Shown: positions 8,768-18,093, counted from the stretch's first letter. The stretch: 42,767 nt of DNA from an uncultured Bacteroidota bacterium (GCA_903904855.1 CAIVEH010000133.1:1-42767), one strand, 5' to 3'. Program-made: numbers and translations. The notes: generated from the sequence alone by a model not told the origin.

Positions 8768-11700
8768 ATGATAGACTGCAACAGAAGGTTATCTATAAAA
8801 TATGTTGCCTTGGTTTTATTCTTAACCATGGTGCTGCCTTCCTGTGTGCACGCCCAGTCCTACATCGAGACCTTCGGACAAAACAGGTCGCAGTACCGCA
8901 AGTTCGACTGGAAATTTTTCGATACCAAGCATTTCAGGGTTTACCATTACGACAAGGCCGGCCGTCAGCTGGGCCGCTATGTGGCCGAGGATGCCGAAAA
9001 AAGCATTCCGATTATCGAAAAAAAGCTGGGCGGCCAGTTCCCTAAGCGGTTCAATATCATCCTGTACAATACTTACGAAGAATATCGCCAGTCCAATATC
9101 GGGCTTAAAGATGAATCGCAGGTAACAGGCAATGTAAAGGCCGGCACACTCAATCTTGTGGGCGATAAGCTGGTAGTATACTTTACCGGTGAGCATGGCG
9201 ACCTGCACCACCAGATTCGCTCTGGCATGGCCAGGATAGTTATGGAGCGTCAGTTCTTCGGCGATAAGTTCACCACCATGGTTAAAAACGCCCTGCTGCT
9301 CAACCTTCCCGACTGGGTTACCGAGGGCTACATCAGCTACCTGGTAGATGGCTGGGATGCCAAAACCAATAGCCAGTGGAAGGGCCTCCTTGATGCCCGC
9401 CCCGATGCTGGTTTTTTTCAGCTTTCTGAAGAGTACCCCGAGCTGGCAGGTAAGGCTTTCTGGAAATTTATCTCTGAGCAATACGGACCCGGCATGGTCA
9501 AAAATCTGCTCTACAGTATGCAGCAGAAAACCGGCCTCAACAAGGCTATGCTCGATAAGGAAAACCTGGGCATCAAGGTTACCAAAGCCTACGATTCCTG
9601 TATCACTTTTTATAAAGAAGTTTATTTAAGAGATGCAAAAGTTCAGGAAAAACCGGATAGCAGCAAGGGCATTATAGCTATTAAAGTGCCTAAGGACAAC
9701 AGTGTCATAAAAGATATCCGGGTTTCGCCCAGGGGCAGCGATATTTCTTATGTAGCCTGGAAGGAAGGCAAGTTTACGGTGTATACCCAGAAAACCAGCA
9801 ATGAGCAGGTGCAGGCCATATTGCTTGAGGGCGGCATGAAAGACTTTACCGAACAGACCGACCCCGACTATCCTATGATGTGCTGGAGTACCAATGGCAA
9901 CAAGCTCGCCATGCTCTATAAAAAAGGTTTCCGCACCTGCCTCCGCATATACAATAGTCAGACGGCCCGCATAGAGAACTATATTATCAAGAAGAACAAG
10001 TTCGACCGCATCCTCTCCATTGCCTTTATGCAGGACGACGACCAGATGGTTTTCTCCGCTATCCGCAAAAGCCAGACCGACCTTTATCTCTTCACCATCA
10101 AGGGAGAAAAGCTCACCAATATAACCGACGATTTGTGGGACGATGTGTCACCCGTATGCATTAGTGGCGGCTCACGTCAGGGTATCCTGTTCCTCAGCAA
10201 CAGGCCCAAACCCAGTATGAATGTCTCGCTGGGTGTCAATGAACTGCCCACCGGGCCAATGAACGTATTCTTTTACAACACCCGCACCAAAAGCACTGAG
10301 TTGCTGCAATGCACCGATGTGAAAACAGGCCATGGAACCCAGCCCATTCAATACGGCCTCGAAAATTTCGCCTACCTCTACGATAGCAACGGTATCAATA
10401 ATAAGTATGTGGTACTCTTTAAGCGCAACAGTCACAACAAAGACTCTGCCTACTCTGTACCCATTACTAATTACACCAGCAGTATCATCAGCCAGCAATA
10501 CAACCTTGCCAGCGGCGATGTGGCCGATGTGGTTCAGGTAAAGGACAAGTACATGGTCTACTTCCACAATCTACAAATGCCCGGCCAGAGTGTTCAGGTC
10601 AAAACCCTGGTTCCAACCATTCTTTCAGTCGAGAAGCCTGCCGAAAAAACTAAGACAAACACTGGGAACAATATCAGCCGCCTGCCCTACCATGCCGGCC
10701 GCTACAACAACGAAGACGAACAACCCACCTCACCCTCAATAAAAAGTGGAAATGCCTTCCAGACCGAATTTTCCGATACCACCACTGCGCCTGTTCGCAA
10801 GCCCCGGCCAAGGATCAACAACATTTTTACTGCCAACACAGCCCCCGACAGTTCAATACTCACCGAAATTACCGACAGCGCCTATCTGAAAATGAAGCCT
10901 ACCACTTACCGGCTCAGCTTCAAGCCCGATTTCTTCTCTGTCAAGCTCGATAACAGTGTTCTTTTCTCTCAATACCAGTCCATAGCCAGCAATGGCGGCC
11001 AGTTTATCAATCCATCTTTGGGTGGTTTGGTCACCATCAGCCTCAACGAGCTCATGGAAAATATCCGCATTACCGGTGGGTTCCAGCTACCACTCGATAA
11101 TACAGGGTCAACCTATTTCCTCCAATACCAGAATTTTACCAAAAGACTCGATTGGGGCTTACTATTTTTACGCAGCCAGGATAAAGAAAAGCTCGGCGTG
11201 TCCTATTACGATCAGAACGGCCTTTTTGTTACTGCCGCCGAACAGACCTTTAAGTCCGTAGCCAACATGGCCGGGGTCGATTTCAGTTATCCGCTCGACA
11301 GGGTGCGTAGCATCCGGTTTCACACAGCCTTGAAACAGGACAGGCTGGTTGAAAAAGTTACCGATACGCTCAGCCTCGGCGCACCCGTGCCAACCCTTAA
11401 TAAGTATACCTCCCTCAGCCGTATGGAGTATGTTTTCGACAATACCATCAGCCCCGTTTCAAATATTCTCAACGGCACAAGATTCAAAATTTATGCCGAA
11501 TATATGTATGGCCTCAATGCAGGCAATCAAAGTTGCTACAATCTGGGCCTCGATATACGCAATTACGTCAAAATCTATAAAAACTTTATTCTTGCCAACA
11601 GGCTCGCCTATGCCCACAGCGATGGTAGCTCCGAAGTCGAATACCTGCTGGGTGGCGTCGACAACTGGCTGGGTCCTAAGAAAGGCCCCAACGCATACGC

Positions 11701-12142
11701 CTCACTGCCGTCCAATTACGGTTTCCAGGCTATGGAAACCTCCATCAGGGGGTATAATCAGTATGGCCGTATCGGCAATAACTTTTTGTCATTCAATACC
11801 GAATTGCGGCTACCTATTGTAGCCACTTTCGTCAATCGGCCTATAAAATCAACAGTACTCAAAAATCTCCAGCTCGTGGCATTCCTCGATTGCGGCGATG
11901 CATGGCGCGGCTTCCTCCCCGATGTTGCCAACAACAATTCTACCTTCTTTTTCATGAATCCCCCGCCCGGCCCTTACAATGTAAATGTTACCGCAGTTAT
12001 TCCCAACAGCGGTGGCCTGGCATTAGGCTTTGGCCCCGGGCTGCGCACATCTATTTTAGGCTATTTCATCCGCCTCGATGCCGCCTGGAATATCGAAACC
12101 ACAAAACCCATCATCTACCTCTCCCTCGGCAGCGATTTCTAA
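8768..12142 (+). CDS. Peptidase MA-like / PD40 beta-propeller / outer-membrane barrel fusion protein
   Basis: The 1124-residue product has a signal sequence ending near VHAQ (residue 30; an LPSC just before it could instead act as a lipobox). An N-terminal region of about residues 45-200 resembles gluzincin peptidase MA domains and keeps the W..EG signature (LPDWVTEGYISYL, 180-192). Where HExxH is expected, around residues 146-158, it reads HHQIRSGMARI, so it is probably catalytically dead. Residues 310-620 look like a TolB/PD40-type beta-propeller (ISYVAWKEGKF, ILFLSNRPKPS). A linker follows, and from about residue 720 there are alternating beta strands typical of a D15/Omp85-like barrel, ending in LGSDF with the terminal Phe seen in outer-membrane proteins. 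It may be an envelope biogenesis or assembly factor; that role is inferred. It converges with the OmpA gene. Confidence 0.75.
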   Translation: MIDCNRRLSIKYVALVLFLTMVLPSCVHAQSYIETFGQNRSQYRKFDWKFFDTKHFRVYHYDKAGRQLGRYVAEDAEKSIPIIEKKLGGQFPKRFNIILYNTYEEYRQSNIGLKDESQVTGNVKAGTLNLVGDKLVVYFTGEHGDLHHQIRSGMARIVMERQFFGDKFTTMVKNALLLNLPDWVTEGYISYLVDGWDAKTNSQWKGLLDARPDAGFFQLSEEYPELAGKAFWKFISEQYGPGMVKNLLYSMQQKTGLNKAMLDKENLGIKVTKAYDSCITFYKEVYLRDAKVQEKPDSSKGIIAIKVPKDNSVIKDIRVSPRGSDISYVAWKEGKFTVYTQKTSNEQVQAILLEGGMKDFTEQTDPDYPMMCWSTNGNKLAMLYKKGFRTCLRIYNSQTARIENYIIKKNKFDRILSIAFMQDDDQMVFSAIRKSQTDLYLFTIKGEKLTNITDDLWDDVSPVCISGGSRQGILFLSNRPKPSMNVSLGVNELPTGPMNVFFYNTRTKSTELLQCTDVKTGHGTQPIQYGLENFAYLYDSNGINNKYVVLFKRNSHNKDSAYSVPITNYTSSIISQQYNLASGDVADVVQVKDKYMVYFHNLQMPGQSVQVKTLVPTILSVEKPAEKTKTNTGNNISRLPYHAGRYNNEDEQPTSPSIKSGNAFQTEFSDTTTAPVRKPRPRINNIFTANTAPDSSILTEITDSAYLKMKPTTYRLSFKPDFFSVKLDNSVLFSQYQSIASNGGQFINPSLGGLVTISLNELMENIRITGGFQLPLDNTGSTYFLQYQNFTKRLDWGLLFLRSQDKEKLGVSYYDQNGLFVTAAEQTFKSVANMAGVDFSYPLDRVRSIRFHTALKQDRLVEKVTDTLSLGAPVPTLNKYTSLSRMEYVFDNTISPVSNILNGTRFKIYAEYMYGLNAGNQSCYNLGLDIRNYVKIYKNFILANRLAYAHSDGSSEVEYLLGGVDNWLGPKKGPNAYASLPSNYGFQAMETSIRGYNQYGRIGNNFLSFNTELRLPIVATFVNRPIKSTVLKNLQLVAFLDCGDAWRGFLPDVANNNSTFFFMNPPPGPYNVNVTAVIPNSGGLALGFGPGLRTSILGYFIRLDAAWNIETTKPIIYLSLGSDF

Positions 12143-12282
12143 AAAAAGAAGTTTTTTTGCAATTAGCTTCAGTACTGCCATTATACCTCCGTTGCCACAC
12201 TCGCTTGTACTAGATTTCTTTATTCAGCAGCCAATCAAACCAAAATACGGTCTCACATAGAGGCACAAAATTTTGCGTCTAC

Positions 12283-13518
12283 TCACATTTTCACAAATTC
12301 CACACGGCGGTTATTGGCCTTACCCTCAGGGGTGGTGTTATTATCAATTGGCTTAGTTGCTCCCAGGCCTTTTGTGGTAAGCCTGGCGCCATCAATACCC
12401 ATCGTTACTAATTGGGCCTTTACCGCATCAGCTCGCTTTTGCGAGAGTACCATATTGGCTGCGTCACCTCCATCACTATCGGTATGTCCGTCTATCTCCA
12501 GCTTTGTGCCGGCATTCTTTTTCAGAAAGTCTGCCATCTGGTTCATGAAGCCCATACTCTCAGGCTTTATCAATGCTTTGTTTACGTCGAATTTTATGGC
12601 ATGGGTTACCAGTTTGCCATCGGTGAGTATGCTGCCAAGTATGTTCATGCCGCCGCCGTCGGCCAGCTTCACATTTTTAAACCGGAGTTGCGCTATGCCG
12701 CCCATTTTGATTCCGGTAGGTGTAAATCCACAATTGGGTATTACCAAAACACGGTTCTGGTCTACATAACATTTTATCTGATGGCTTTTATAAGCCATAG
12801 CGCAGTGGTGCCATATACTGGCATTAAAATCACCGTTGTATTCCCCCGATAATTCATTCTGGAAGTATGATGTTTTTACATTGCCATTTTCACCAAACAC
12901 AATAATTTGTGCCCCATCGGGATCGGCCTGTTCAAAAAAGACATTAACCCCGTTCTGATCACCACCGGTCATATAATCAAACTCCAGTGTAAACTGATCT
13001 GTGAGGTAACTTTTCACCTTTATATTAGGTGTAACAATAGCGAAATTCCCGTCAGTCAGCTGCAGATAATGGTCGCTGCCATTGGTATTTACCGCACCCT
13101 GGCCACTGATCAGGTTCCAGTGTGGCGGAAATTCACCATCCGGGCTGTCGCTGAAATTGTCTTCAAACAATATCTTCTCACCAGGGGTAAAATCATAATT
13201 ATTATATGCCTTCAGAGTACCTGGTGTACTTACCGCTTCCTGTTTAGCATCCGGGTCTTTTTTACTCTTCCCTACCGCATTTGTTTTCTTCTTATCACCG
13301 GCATCTTCATCATCATCGTCATCGCCTTTTAACCCCAGTTTTCTCTTTGCCGCATCTGTGGCTTTTTCACCTGCCTTATCCACAGCATCTTCCATTGCAT
13401 CATCTTTTTTTTCGGCTACTTTATCCTTGACTTTATCTTTAAGTTTGCCAAATACACCCTGTCCTTCAGCTACTGTAAATACCCCAAGGGCTGCCAGTAA
13501 TAAAAGCGCTCTCTTCAT
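12283..13518 (-). CDS. OmpA-family outer-membrane protein
   Basis: I chose the start at 13518 because it gives a clean signal peptide (MKRALLLLAALGVFTVAEGQ); 17 residues of possible upstream extension are not signal-like. The 411-residue protein then has an amphipathic Lys/Asp-rich stretch (GVFGKLKDKVKDKV, about residues 21-80) with an acidic GDDDDDED patch. A central concanavalin/LamG-like beta region (ILFEDNFSDSPDGEFPPHW onward) follows. The C-terminal OmpA peptidoglycan-binding domain spans about residues 305-411, with the motif EIDGHTDSDG and the end NNRRVEFVKM. It should tether the outer membrane to the cell wall, with the beta-sandwich possibly binding glycan. A promoter-like TTG-N20-TAATTTTG lies just upstream. 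Confidence 0.87.
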   Translation of the reverse strand: MKRALLLLAALGVFTVAEGQGVFGKLKDKVKDKVAEKKDDAMEDAVDKAGEKATDAAKRKLGLKGDDDDDEDAGDKKKTNAVGKSKKDPDAKQEAVSTPGTLKAYNNYDFTPGEKILFEDNFSDSPDGEFPPHWNLISGQGAVNTNGSDHYLQLTDGNFAIVTPNIKVKSYLTDQFTLEFDYMTGGDQNGVNVFFEQADPDGAQIIVFGENGNVKTSYFQNELSGEYNGDFNASIWHHCAMAYKSHQIKCYVDQNRVLVIPNCGFTPTGIKMGGIAQLRFKNVKLADGGGMNILGSILTDGKLVTHAIKFDVNKALIKPESMGFMNQMADFLKKNAGTKLEIDGHTDSDGGDAANMVLSQKRADAVKAQLVTMGIDGARLTTKGLGATKPIDNNTTPEGKANNRRVEFVKM

Positions 13519-13532
13519 AAAATAATTTTTTA

Positions 13533-13563
13533 CAAAATTACTATAAGCAAATATTATTTGCAA
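13533..13563 (-). promoter_or_regulatory. Putative promoter for the OmpA-family gene
   Basis: On the minus strand TTG (13563-13561), a 20-bp spacer and TAATTTTG (13540-13533) fit the Bacteroidota -33/-7 promoter. The expected transcript would have a leader of roughly 10 nt before the ATG at 13518, which supports that start choice. Confidence 0.5.
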
Positions 13564-13665
13564 TGGCAAAGCAATCTGATAAAAGGAAATACATCCCCTG
13601 ATCTGATATCGTTTCCTTCATGGAACATTATTCTGTGCATATGTACTTCAATGAATATGATGGTT

Positions 13666-13764
13666 TTAATAGATGTGCAATGTAGGCCCATGCACTATAT
13701 TCATACATGTATCCAATATACCATCTTTTTCTTCATAGCTCAGACCTTTGGCCAGGGCCTTCAT
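13666..13764 (-). pseudogene. Possible tiny ORF or decayed gene remnant
   Basis: The 13519-13942 gap has no normal gene. On the minus strand an ATG at 13764 opens a 32-codon frame with protein-like composition (MKALAKGLSYEEKDGILDTC). After its stop, a different frame reads IFIEVHMHRIMFHEG, also protein-like. This pattern suggests a frameshifted remnant, but chance cannot be excluded and I recognise no family. Confidence 0.22.
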
Positions 13765-13942
13765 GATATCTTTTTATAGCTTGAAGCTTGGCACTGGATA
13801 CAAATAATAAATCCTCTTTCTAAATTAGGATATCATTAGGTTTTATCTTTTAACCTTTACATAATTATTCAGTCCAATTAAAAGAGCACATGATAAAAGC
13901 AGGGGACTTTATAGTTACATCAGTCTGACTAAACGCATTTAA

Positions 13943-15214
13943 TTGAAAATAGCAGTACAGATAGCCACGATAGTCTTGTGGCTATTTTCATCTTTTATCT
14001 CTGCGGCCCAGCAGGCTGATAAACATGCTGTACCCGTTATCAGCACTGATACCCTCCGAACGGATTCAGTGCTGAAGGTTTGCAAATCACCCGGTAATTG
14101 CATTACCCAGATTGATGTTATTGATATTGTGCTCAAAATGATGCACAAAGACACTGGTAAACGAACAGATACAGGCGAAGTAAAATCTAAGAAACTCCGT
14201 ACCTCCATAGTTCCGGCAGCAGGCTATACTTTACAAACAGATATGGCTGTGCTGGTCGCTGCTAATACCGCCTTTTATACACATAAAGATGCAAACCAAT
14301 CTACAATATCCACCAGCCTTACTTATACCGCCCGCAACCAGGTGATATTCCCGCTGCAAACCAATATCTGGACCAAAGGGAATAAATATAATGTAGTTAT
14401 CGACTGGCGGTATCTTTACTATCCTTCCTATACATTCGGGCTGGGAGGTCATTCAGGTATAGCCGATGGTTATATCATCAATTATTCCACCATCCACCTG
14501 CACCAGGCGGTATTAAGGGAACTGGCCGAAGACATGTATGCTGGCATAGGTTATAATATGGATTATTTCTGGGATATTCACGAAGTTAACCCACCCCGAA
14601 ATAAGGCTACCGATTTCGAAACCTATGGCTATGCCAAAACCGAATTTGCATCAGGGTTCACCTTTAATTTCCTATACGATAACCGCAAAAATTCAATCAA
14701 TCCCGAGCAGGGAAATTTTGTAAATGTGGTATACCGCCCAAACCTTACTATTTTTGGCAACACAGCCAATTGGCGTTCTCTCGTTGTCGACCTGCGGAAG
14801 TATTTCATGTTCCCGGCCTCTACCAAAAATGTGCTGGCATTCTGGAGCTATGAGTGGTTTACGGTAAATGGTAAACCGCCCTACCTCATGCTGCCCAATA
14901 CCGGTGGCGATCCCTGGAGCAACACCGGCAGAGGTTACATACAAGGCAGATTCAGGGGCAATAATATGGCCTATGCCGAAGCTGAATATCGTTTTGGTAT
15001 CAGCCGGAATGGCCTGTTGGGCGGAGTTGTTTTTGCTAATGCCCAATCATTTACCGAGCAGGCATCCAACAACTTTGAAACTGTTGCGCCGGGCTGGGGC
15101 ACCGGTATCAGGCTCAAATTCAACAAGTTCTCCCGCACAAACGTAGCCCTCGATTATGGCTTTGGCCTCAATGGCTCCGGTGGCCTGTTTGTCAATATCG
15201 GGGAGGTGTTTTAA
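13943..15214 (+). CDS. BamA/TamA-like (Omp85) outer-membrane barrel protein without POTRA domains
   Basis: The start is TTG at 13943. An in-frame stop lies directly before it, and the peptide MKIAVQIATIVLWLFSSFIS is a good signal sequence. Of 423 residues, about the first 100 are a low-complexity linker. The rest consists of alternating amphipathic strands ending in NIGEVF with a C-terminal Phe. The segment RGYIQGRFRGNNMAYAEAEY resembles the conserved lid-loop motif region of Omp85 barrels, followed by a strand with the conserved EYRF pattern. POTRA repeats typical of BamA are missing, so it is more like the short surface-antigen proteins of Bacteroidota, whose substrates are not known. It stands alone on the plus strand, 424 bp from the OmpA start. 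Confidence 0.75.
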   Translation: MKIAVQIATIVLWLFSSFISAAQQADKHAVPVISTDTLRTDSVLKVCKSPGNCITQIDVIDIVLKMMHKDTGKRTDTGEVKSKKLRTSIVPAAGYTLQTDMAVLVAANTAFYTHKDANQSTISTSLTYTARNQVIFPLQTNIWTKGNKYNVVIDWRYLYYPSYTFGLGGHSGIADGYIINYSTIHLHQAVLRELAEDMYAGIGYNMDYFWDIHEVNPPRNKATDFETYGYAKTEFASGFTFNFLYDNRKNSINPEQGNFVNVVYRPNLTIFGNTANWRSLVVDLRKYFMFPASTKNVLAFWSYEWFTVNGKPPYLMLPNTGGDPWSNTGRGYIQGRFRGNNMAYAEAEYRFGISRNGLLGGVVFANAQSFTEQASNNFETVAPGWGTGIRLKFNKFSRTNVALDYGFGLNGSGGLFVNIGEVF

Positions 15215-15353
15215 ATCCTAAATTTTTAGTAGCATCAAGCAGGGTTGCCGCCCCAATCCTGCCATATTTTATCATTTGTTGATGGTCCTTAAAACGAACC
15301 GACGGCATATCGATCTGCCACAGGTTAATTCTTTCATATTTCTCGTTATTTTA
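15192..15353 (-). pseudogene. Protein-like remnant of an unidentified gene
   Basis: Reading minus from 15353, an open frame of about 52 codons without a good start encodes a convincingly protein-like peptide, including INLWQIDMPSVRFKD and then MIKYGRIGAATLLDATKNL. It ends at 15192, inside the antisense of the Omp85-like gene. It is in the same frame as the remnant at 15354-15545 but separated from it by TGA TAA. I cannot name the family. A C-terminal fragment of a lost gene is the simplest reading. Confidence 0.35.
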
Positions 15354-15545
15354 TCATGCAAGCACAAAATGGAAAACACTTTCACCTTTATGAGTTTTCA
15401 CATTTAGCAGGTAATTACCATTTGCAAGGGTGCTGCCCAGGGTTACCTTATTGTTGCATAAGGATGGAACAGTAAGCAACACTGAACTTTTTTCTGAAGA
15501 AAATAGGAGGAGCAAATAGTATATGCTATAAATTAGCAGACTCAT
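15354..15545 (-). pseudogene. Remnant resembling a T9SS C-terminal sorting domain
   Basis: This 63-codon frame starts with a hydrophobic stretch and ends NYLLNVKTHKGESVFHFVLA. That matches the last two strands of type A T9SS sorting domains (G.Y.L.V.T..G....K.V), but the expected PNP turn and a cargo domain are missing. It lies in a 454-bp gap (15215-15668) with no intact gene. The likeliest reading is the 3' end of a deleted T9SS cargo gene; a real short protein cannot be ruled out. Confidence 0.35.
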
Positions 15546-15668
15546 CCTTTGTTTTTAACAAAAATACCATTTATAATTTCACTCATAACTTAAAAATATA
15601 GTACACTTTTTGATTCGACGTCATTGCAACTATTTATCCCATGTTATGTATAACATTATCTTAGTAAT

Positions 15669-16442
15669 ATGAAAAACATCAGTCATCTGAAAGAGTTCCT
15701 CGATTCAAAAGTAGTCCTTTACAACCAACCCTCTTTTATCGAAAAAGACCCCATATCCATACCGCATTCTTTTACGCTAAAACAGGATATAGAAATCGCA
15801 GGCCTTTTTGCAGCCGTACTGGCATGGGGCAATCGCACTACTATTATCAATAACTGTCGCAGACTGATGAAATGGATGGATAACAAGCCTTACGATTTTA
15901 TTCTGCATCATCAGGATACCGACCTCAAGCCATTTGTTGGTTTTGCACACCGCACCTTCAACACCACCGACCTCCTCTACTTTATATCATTTCTGCAATA
16001 TCACTACTTAAACTATAATTCACTCGAAGATGCTTTTGTGCCGGATAAGAAATACCAGGAAACAACTGTGGAACAGGCCTTAATTCATTTTCACAACTAC
16101 TTCTTCTCCATAGAACATCCCGAACGAACGAAAAAACATATAGCTACACCCGTTCGCAATTCGGCGTGCAAACGCCTCAACATGTATCTGCGCTGGATGG
16201 TGCGAAAAGATAAACAGGTTGTGGATTTTGGTCTGTGGAAAAAGATAAAGCCAAGCCAGCTGATATGCCCCCTCGATGTGCATGTAGCAAGGGTTGCAGA
16301 GCGGCTGGGATTACTGCAAAACATAAAATCTAACTGGAACAATTCGTTAGAACTCACAAACCAATTGAAAATACTCAACCCCGCTGATCCGGCAATCTAT
16401 GATTATGCTTTATTCGGGATGGGAGTAGGCGAGCGGTTTTAA
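15669..16442 (+). CDS. TIGR02757 family protein (DUF2400)
   Basis: The 257-residue protein matches the TIGR02757/DUF2400 family, which is widespread in Bacteroidota and other phyla and has no established function. Signature segments are the N-terminal PSFIEKDPISIPHSF, AGLFAAVLAWGNR near residue 50, the central KRLNMYLRWMVRKD, and the C-terminal LFGMGVGERF. It is predicted to be cytoplasmic with no signal peptide. CPLDVHVARVAERLGLL is reminiscent of the helical lobe of HhH base-excision glycosylases, a resemblance I infer and have not tested. Its stop overlaps the 3' end of the PAS gene on the opposite strand by 4 bp. Confidence 0.88.
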   Translation: MKNISHLKEFLDSKVVLYNQPSFIEKDPISIPHSFTLKQDIEIAGLFAAVLAWGNRTTIINNCRRLMKWMDNKPYDFILHHQDTDLKPFVGFAHRTFNTTDLLYFISFLQYHYLNYNSLEDAFVPDKKYQETTVEQALIHFHNYFFSIEHPERTKKHIATPVRNSACKRLNMYLRWMVRKDKQVVDFGLWKKIKPSQLICPLDVHVARVAERLGLLQNIKSNWNNSLELTNQLKILNPADPAIYDYALFGMGVGERF

Positions 16443-17857
16443 AGTCGGGCTATAATATCTTCAGTATCCGGAAAATAAGTATCTATATTCATGGTAACAC
16501 CCGTTAATTCCTTAATAATATGGTCTAGCTCGTGTGTTGCAGACTTCAGTTGATCCGGAATACTTTTCGTAGGAATATCCCGCTGGCTACCGGGATGGAT
16601 ATCTGTACTTGATTGGATTATGGCGTGCAATTGTTCCTTGATTTTTTGGGCTTTAATCCTTGTTATTTCCTTCAACTTTTCATTTTGCTCTCTTATACTT
16701 ATCAATTGCATTCTGGCTGAGGATATATCACGTGCAATACAATTAACACCTATAATTTTACCATCATGATCCATAATAGGGTTCGAGCTTATTTCTGTAT
16801 ACTGTTCGGCTCCATTAATAGTTTCAACAACAACCGTGTTGAAACTATCACCATTCAAAGCCCGCTCATAATCTTTTTTTCTCCTTAAAATAAACGATTC
16901 AGAATGCCAGTTGCCCAGCACATAGTCTCCTTCATCTAGCGCCACACCCGAACGTTTTAATATGAAGTCCTGAAAGGCCCGGTTGCAATAAGTGATTCTG
17001 AGTTCTTTATCTACCGACCATATAAGGTCGTTGGTATTATTGATGGTTGCCAGCAATTTCTGCTCATTATTCCGCATGGCATCAAAGAGTTCTTTCTCCT
17101 GCGTAATGTCGGTAGATACTCCGGTAATAATATCCGGTTTGTTATTCTTGCCTTTTTTATAGGAAAGCCTGACTTTTAATGTGCGCAGGCTTCCGTCTTT
17201 ATTCACATGCCTGAATATTATGTCGCTCAAGCCTCCTTTTCTGGCTTGTTTTATAGCATCTTTTACTAAATGCCTGTCAGGTGGATATGTCGATTGAACG
17301 ATAAATTCAATATCAGCATTCAGGCTATCCTTGTCAAAGCCATACATGTCATAATAGGCCTTGTTGCCATATATTAAATTTAAAGTATCTGCGCTTCTCG
17401 ACCAAATTGCTTCATCGAGTGAAGTGAGAATATCGTTTAATTCTTCAGCCTGCTCCTTCTGTAGCTGTAGTAATTCAATATTTTTCTCTTCAGCCAGCAC
17501 TTTATCATTGATGTCTACCGCAAAACATAATTGAGCCCGTTTACCTCCAAACTGTGTTGATTGAGAATAAATATGTACGTAGAAAACAGTACCATCCTTT
17601 TTTTTATGCCTGCTGTATCCTGTACCATAATAATCAGAATGTCTGTTATTGAATTTTTCAGTCATGGAAACAATTTCCTCTGTCGGCATGATATCTTTAA
17701 TGGTCATTGTTCCGAATTCTTGCTTGCTGTAACCATAATTCACTACGGCAGCATTATTCACTTCGAGGAACTGCATTGTATCCGCGTCAACAACCCAACC
17801 AGGTATTGGCCCATTATCGAAATGATTTTTATAATCAATTATTGAATTGTCTTCCAT
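16439..17857 (-). CDS. Triple-PAS protein with degenerate DHp helix and no kinase domain
   Basis: The 472-residue cytoplasmic protein has three PAS/PAC units at about residues 10-125, 145-265 and 275-390 (PAC signatures such as RHKKKDGTVFYV, RHVNKDGSLRTLKV and CIARDIS). From residue 383 the sequence EQNEKLKEITRIKAQKIKEQ aligns by eye with the dimerisation helix of Bacteroidota PAS kinases, which typically read IQSHxVRxP there. The phosphoacceptor His is replaced by Gln404. THELDHIIKELT looks like the second DHp helix. The HATPase_c domain is absent; the stop at 16439 falls right after DTEDIIARL. It may be a sensory partner or a degenerated kinase. It overlaps the TIGR02757 gene at the 3' ends. 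Confidence 0.85.
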   Translation of the reverse strand: MEDNSIIDYKNHFDNGPIPGWVVDADTMQFLEVNNAAVVNYGYSKQEFGTMTIKDIMPTEEIVSMTEKFNNRHSDYYGTGYSRHKKKDGTVFYVHIYSQSTQFGGKRAQLCFAVDINDKVLAEEKNIELLQLQKEQAEELNDILTSLDEAIWSRSADTLNLIYGNKAYYDMYGFDKDSLNADIEFIVQSTYPPDRHLVKDAIKQARKGGLSDIIFRHVNKDGSLRTLKVRLSYKKGKNNKPDIITGVSTDITQEKELFDAMRNNEQKLLATINNTNDLIWSVDKELRITYCNRAFQDFILKRSGVALDEGDYVLGNWHSESFILRRKKDYERALNGDSFNTVVVETINGAEQYTEISSNPIMDHDGKIIGVNCIARDISSARMQLISIREQNEKLKEITRIKAQKIKEQLHAIIQSSTDIHPGSQRDIPTKSIPDQLKSATHELDHIIKELTGVTMNIDTYFPDTEDIIARL

Positions 17858-18079
17858 TTCTATATTGCAGCGCGATTATATTGGTATAAATAAAATGCAG
17901 TTGTATATTTAAAAATGCATTACATCATAGGAAAACAAATTTACTCATTTATTTTTAGTATACAAATGTCATGTTAATTATTATTAAAACGATTCGTTAA
18001 ACACTTTACAGATTATAGTAAATACATAATTCAAGGACTTTTGAAGTAATATTTTCGCAAGCAATAATGACCTTTTGCC

Positions 18080-18087
18080 TATTTTTG
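18080..18087 (+). promoter_or_regulatory. Putative -7 box that decides the glyS start
   Basis: TATTTTTG matches TAnnTTTG and ends 6 bp before the ATG at 18094. It lies downstream of an alternative in-frame ATG at 18067, so a transcript from it could only start at or near 18094, possibly leaderless. The -33 element is not clear. Confidence 0.4.
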
Positions 18088-18093
18088 CGCCTT

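Noticed and set aside
12143-12282. Short minus-strand peptide (LCETVFWFDWLLNKEI) in the gap before the OmpA gene
   Set aside because: It is only about 20 codons long without a proper start, too short to support a gene or remnant.
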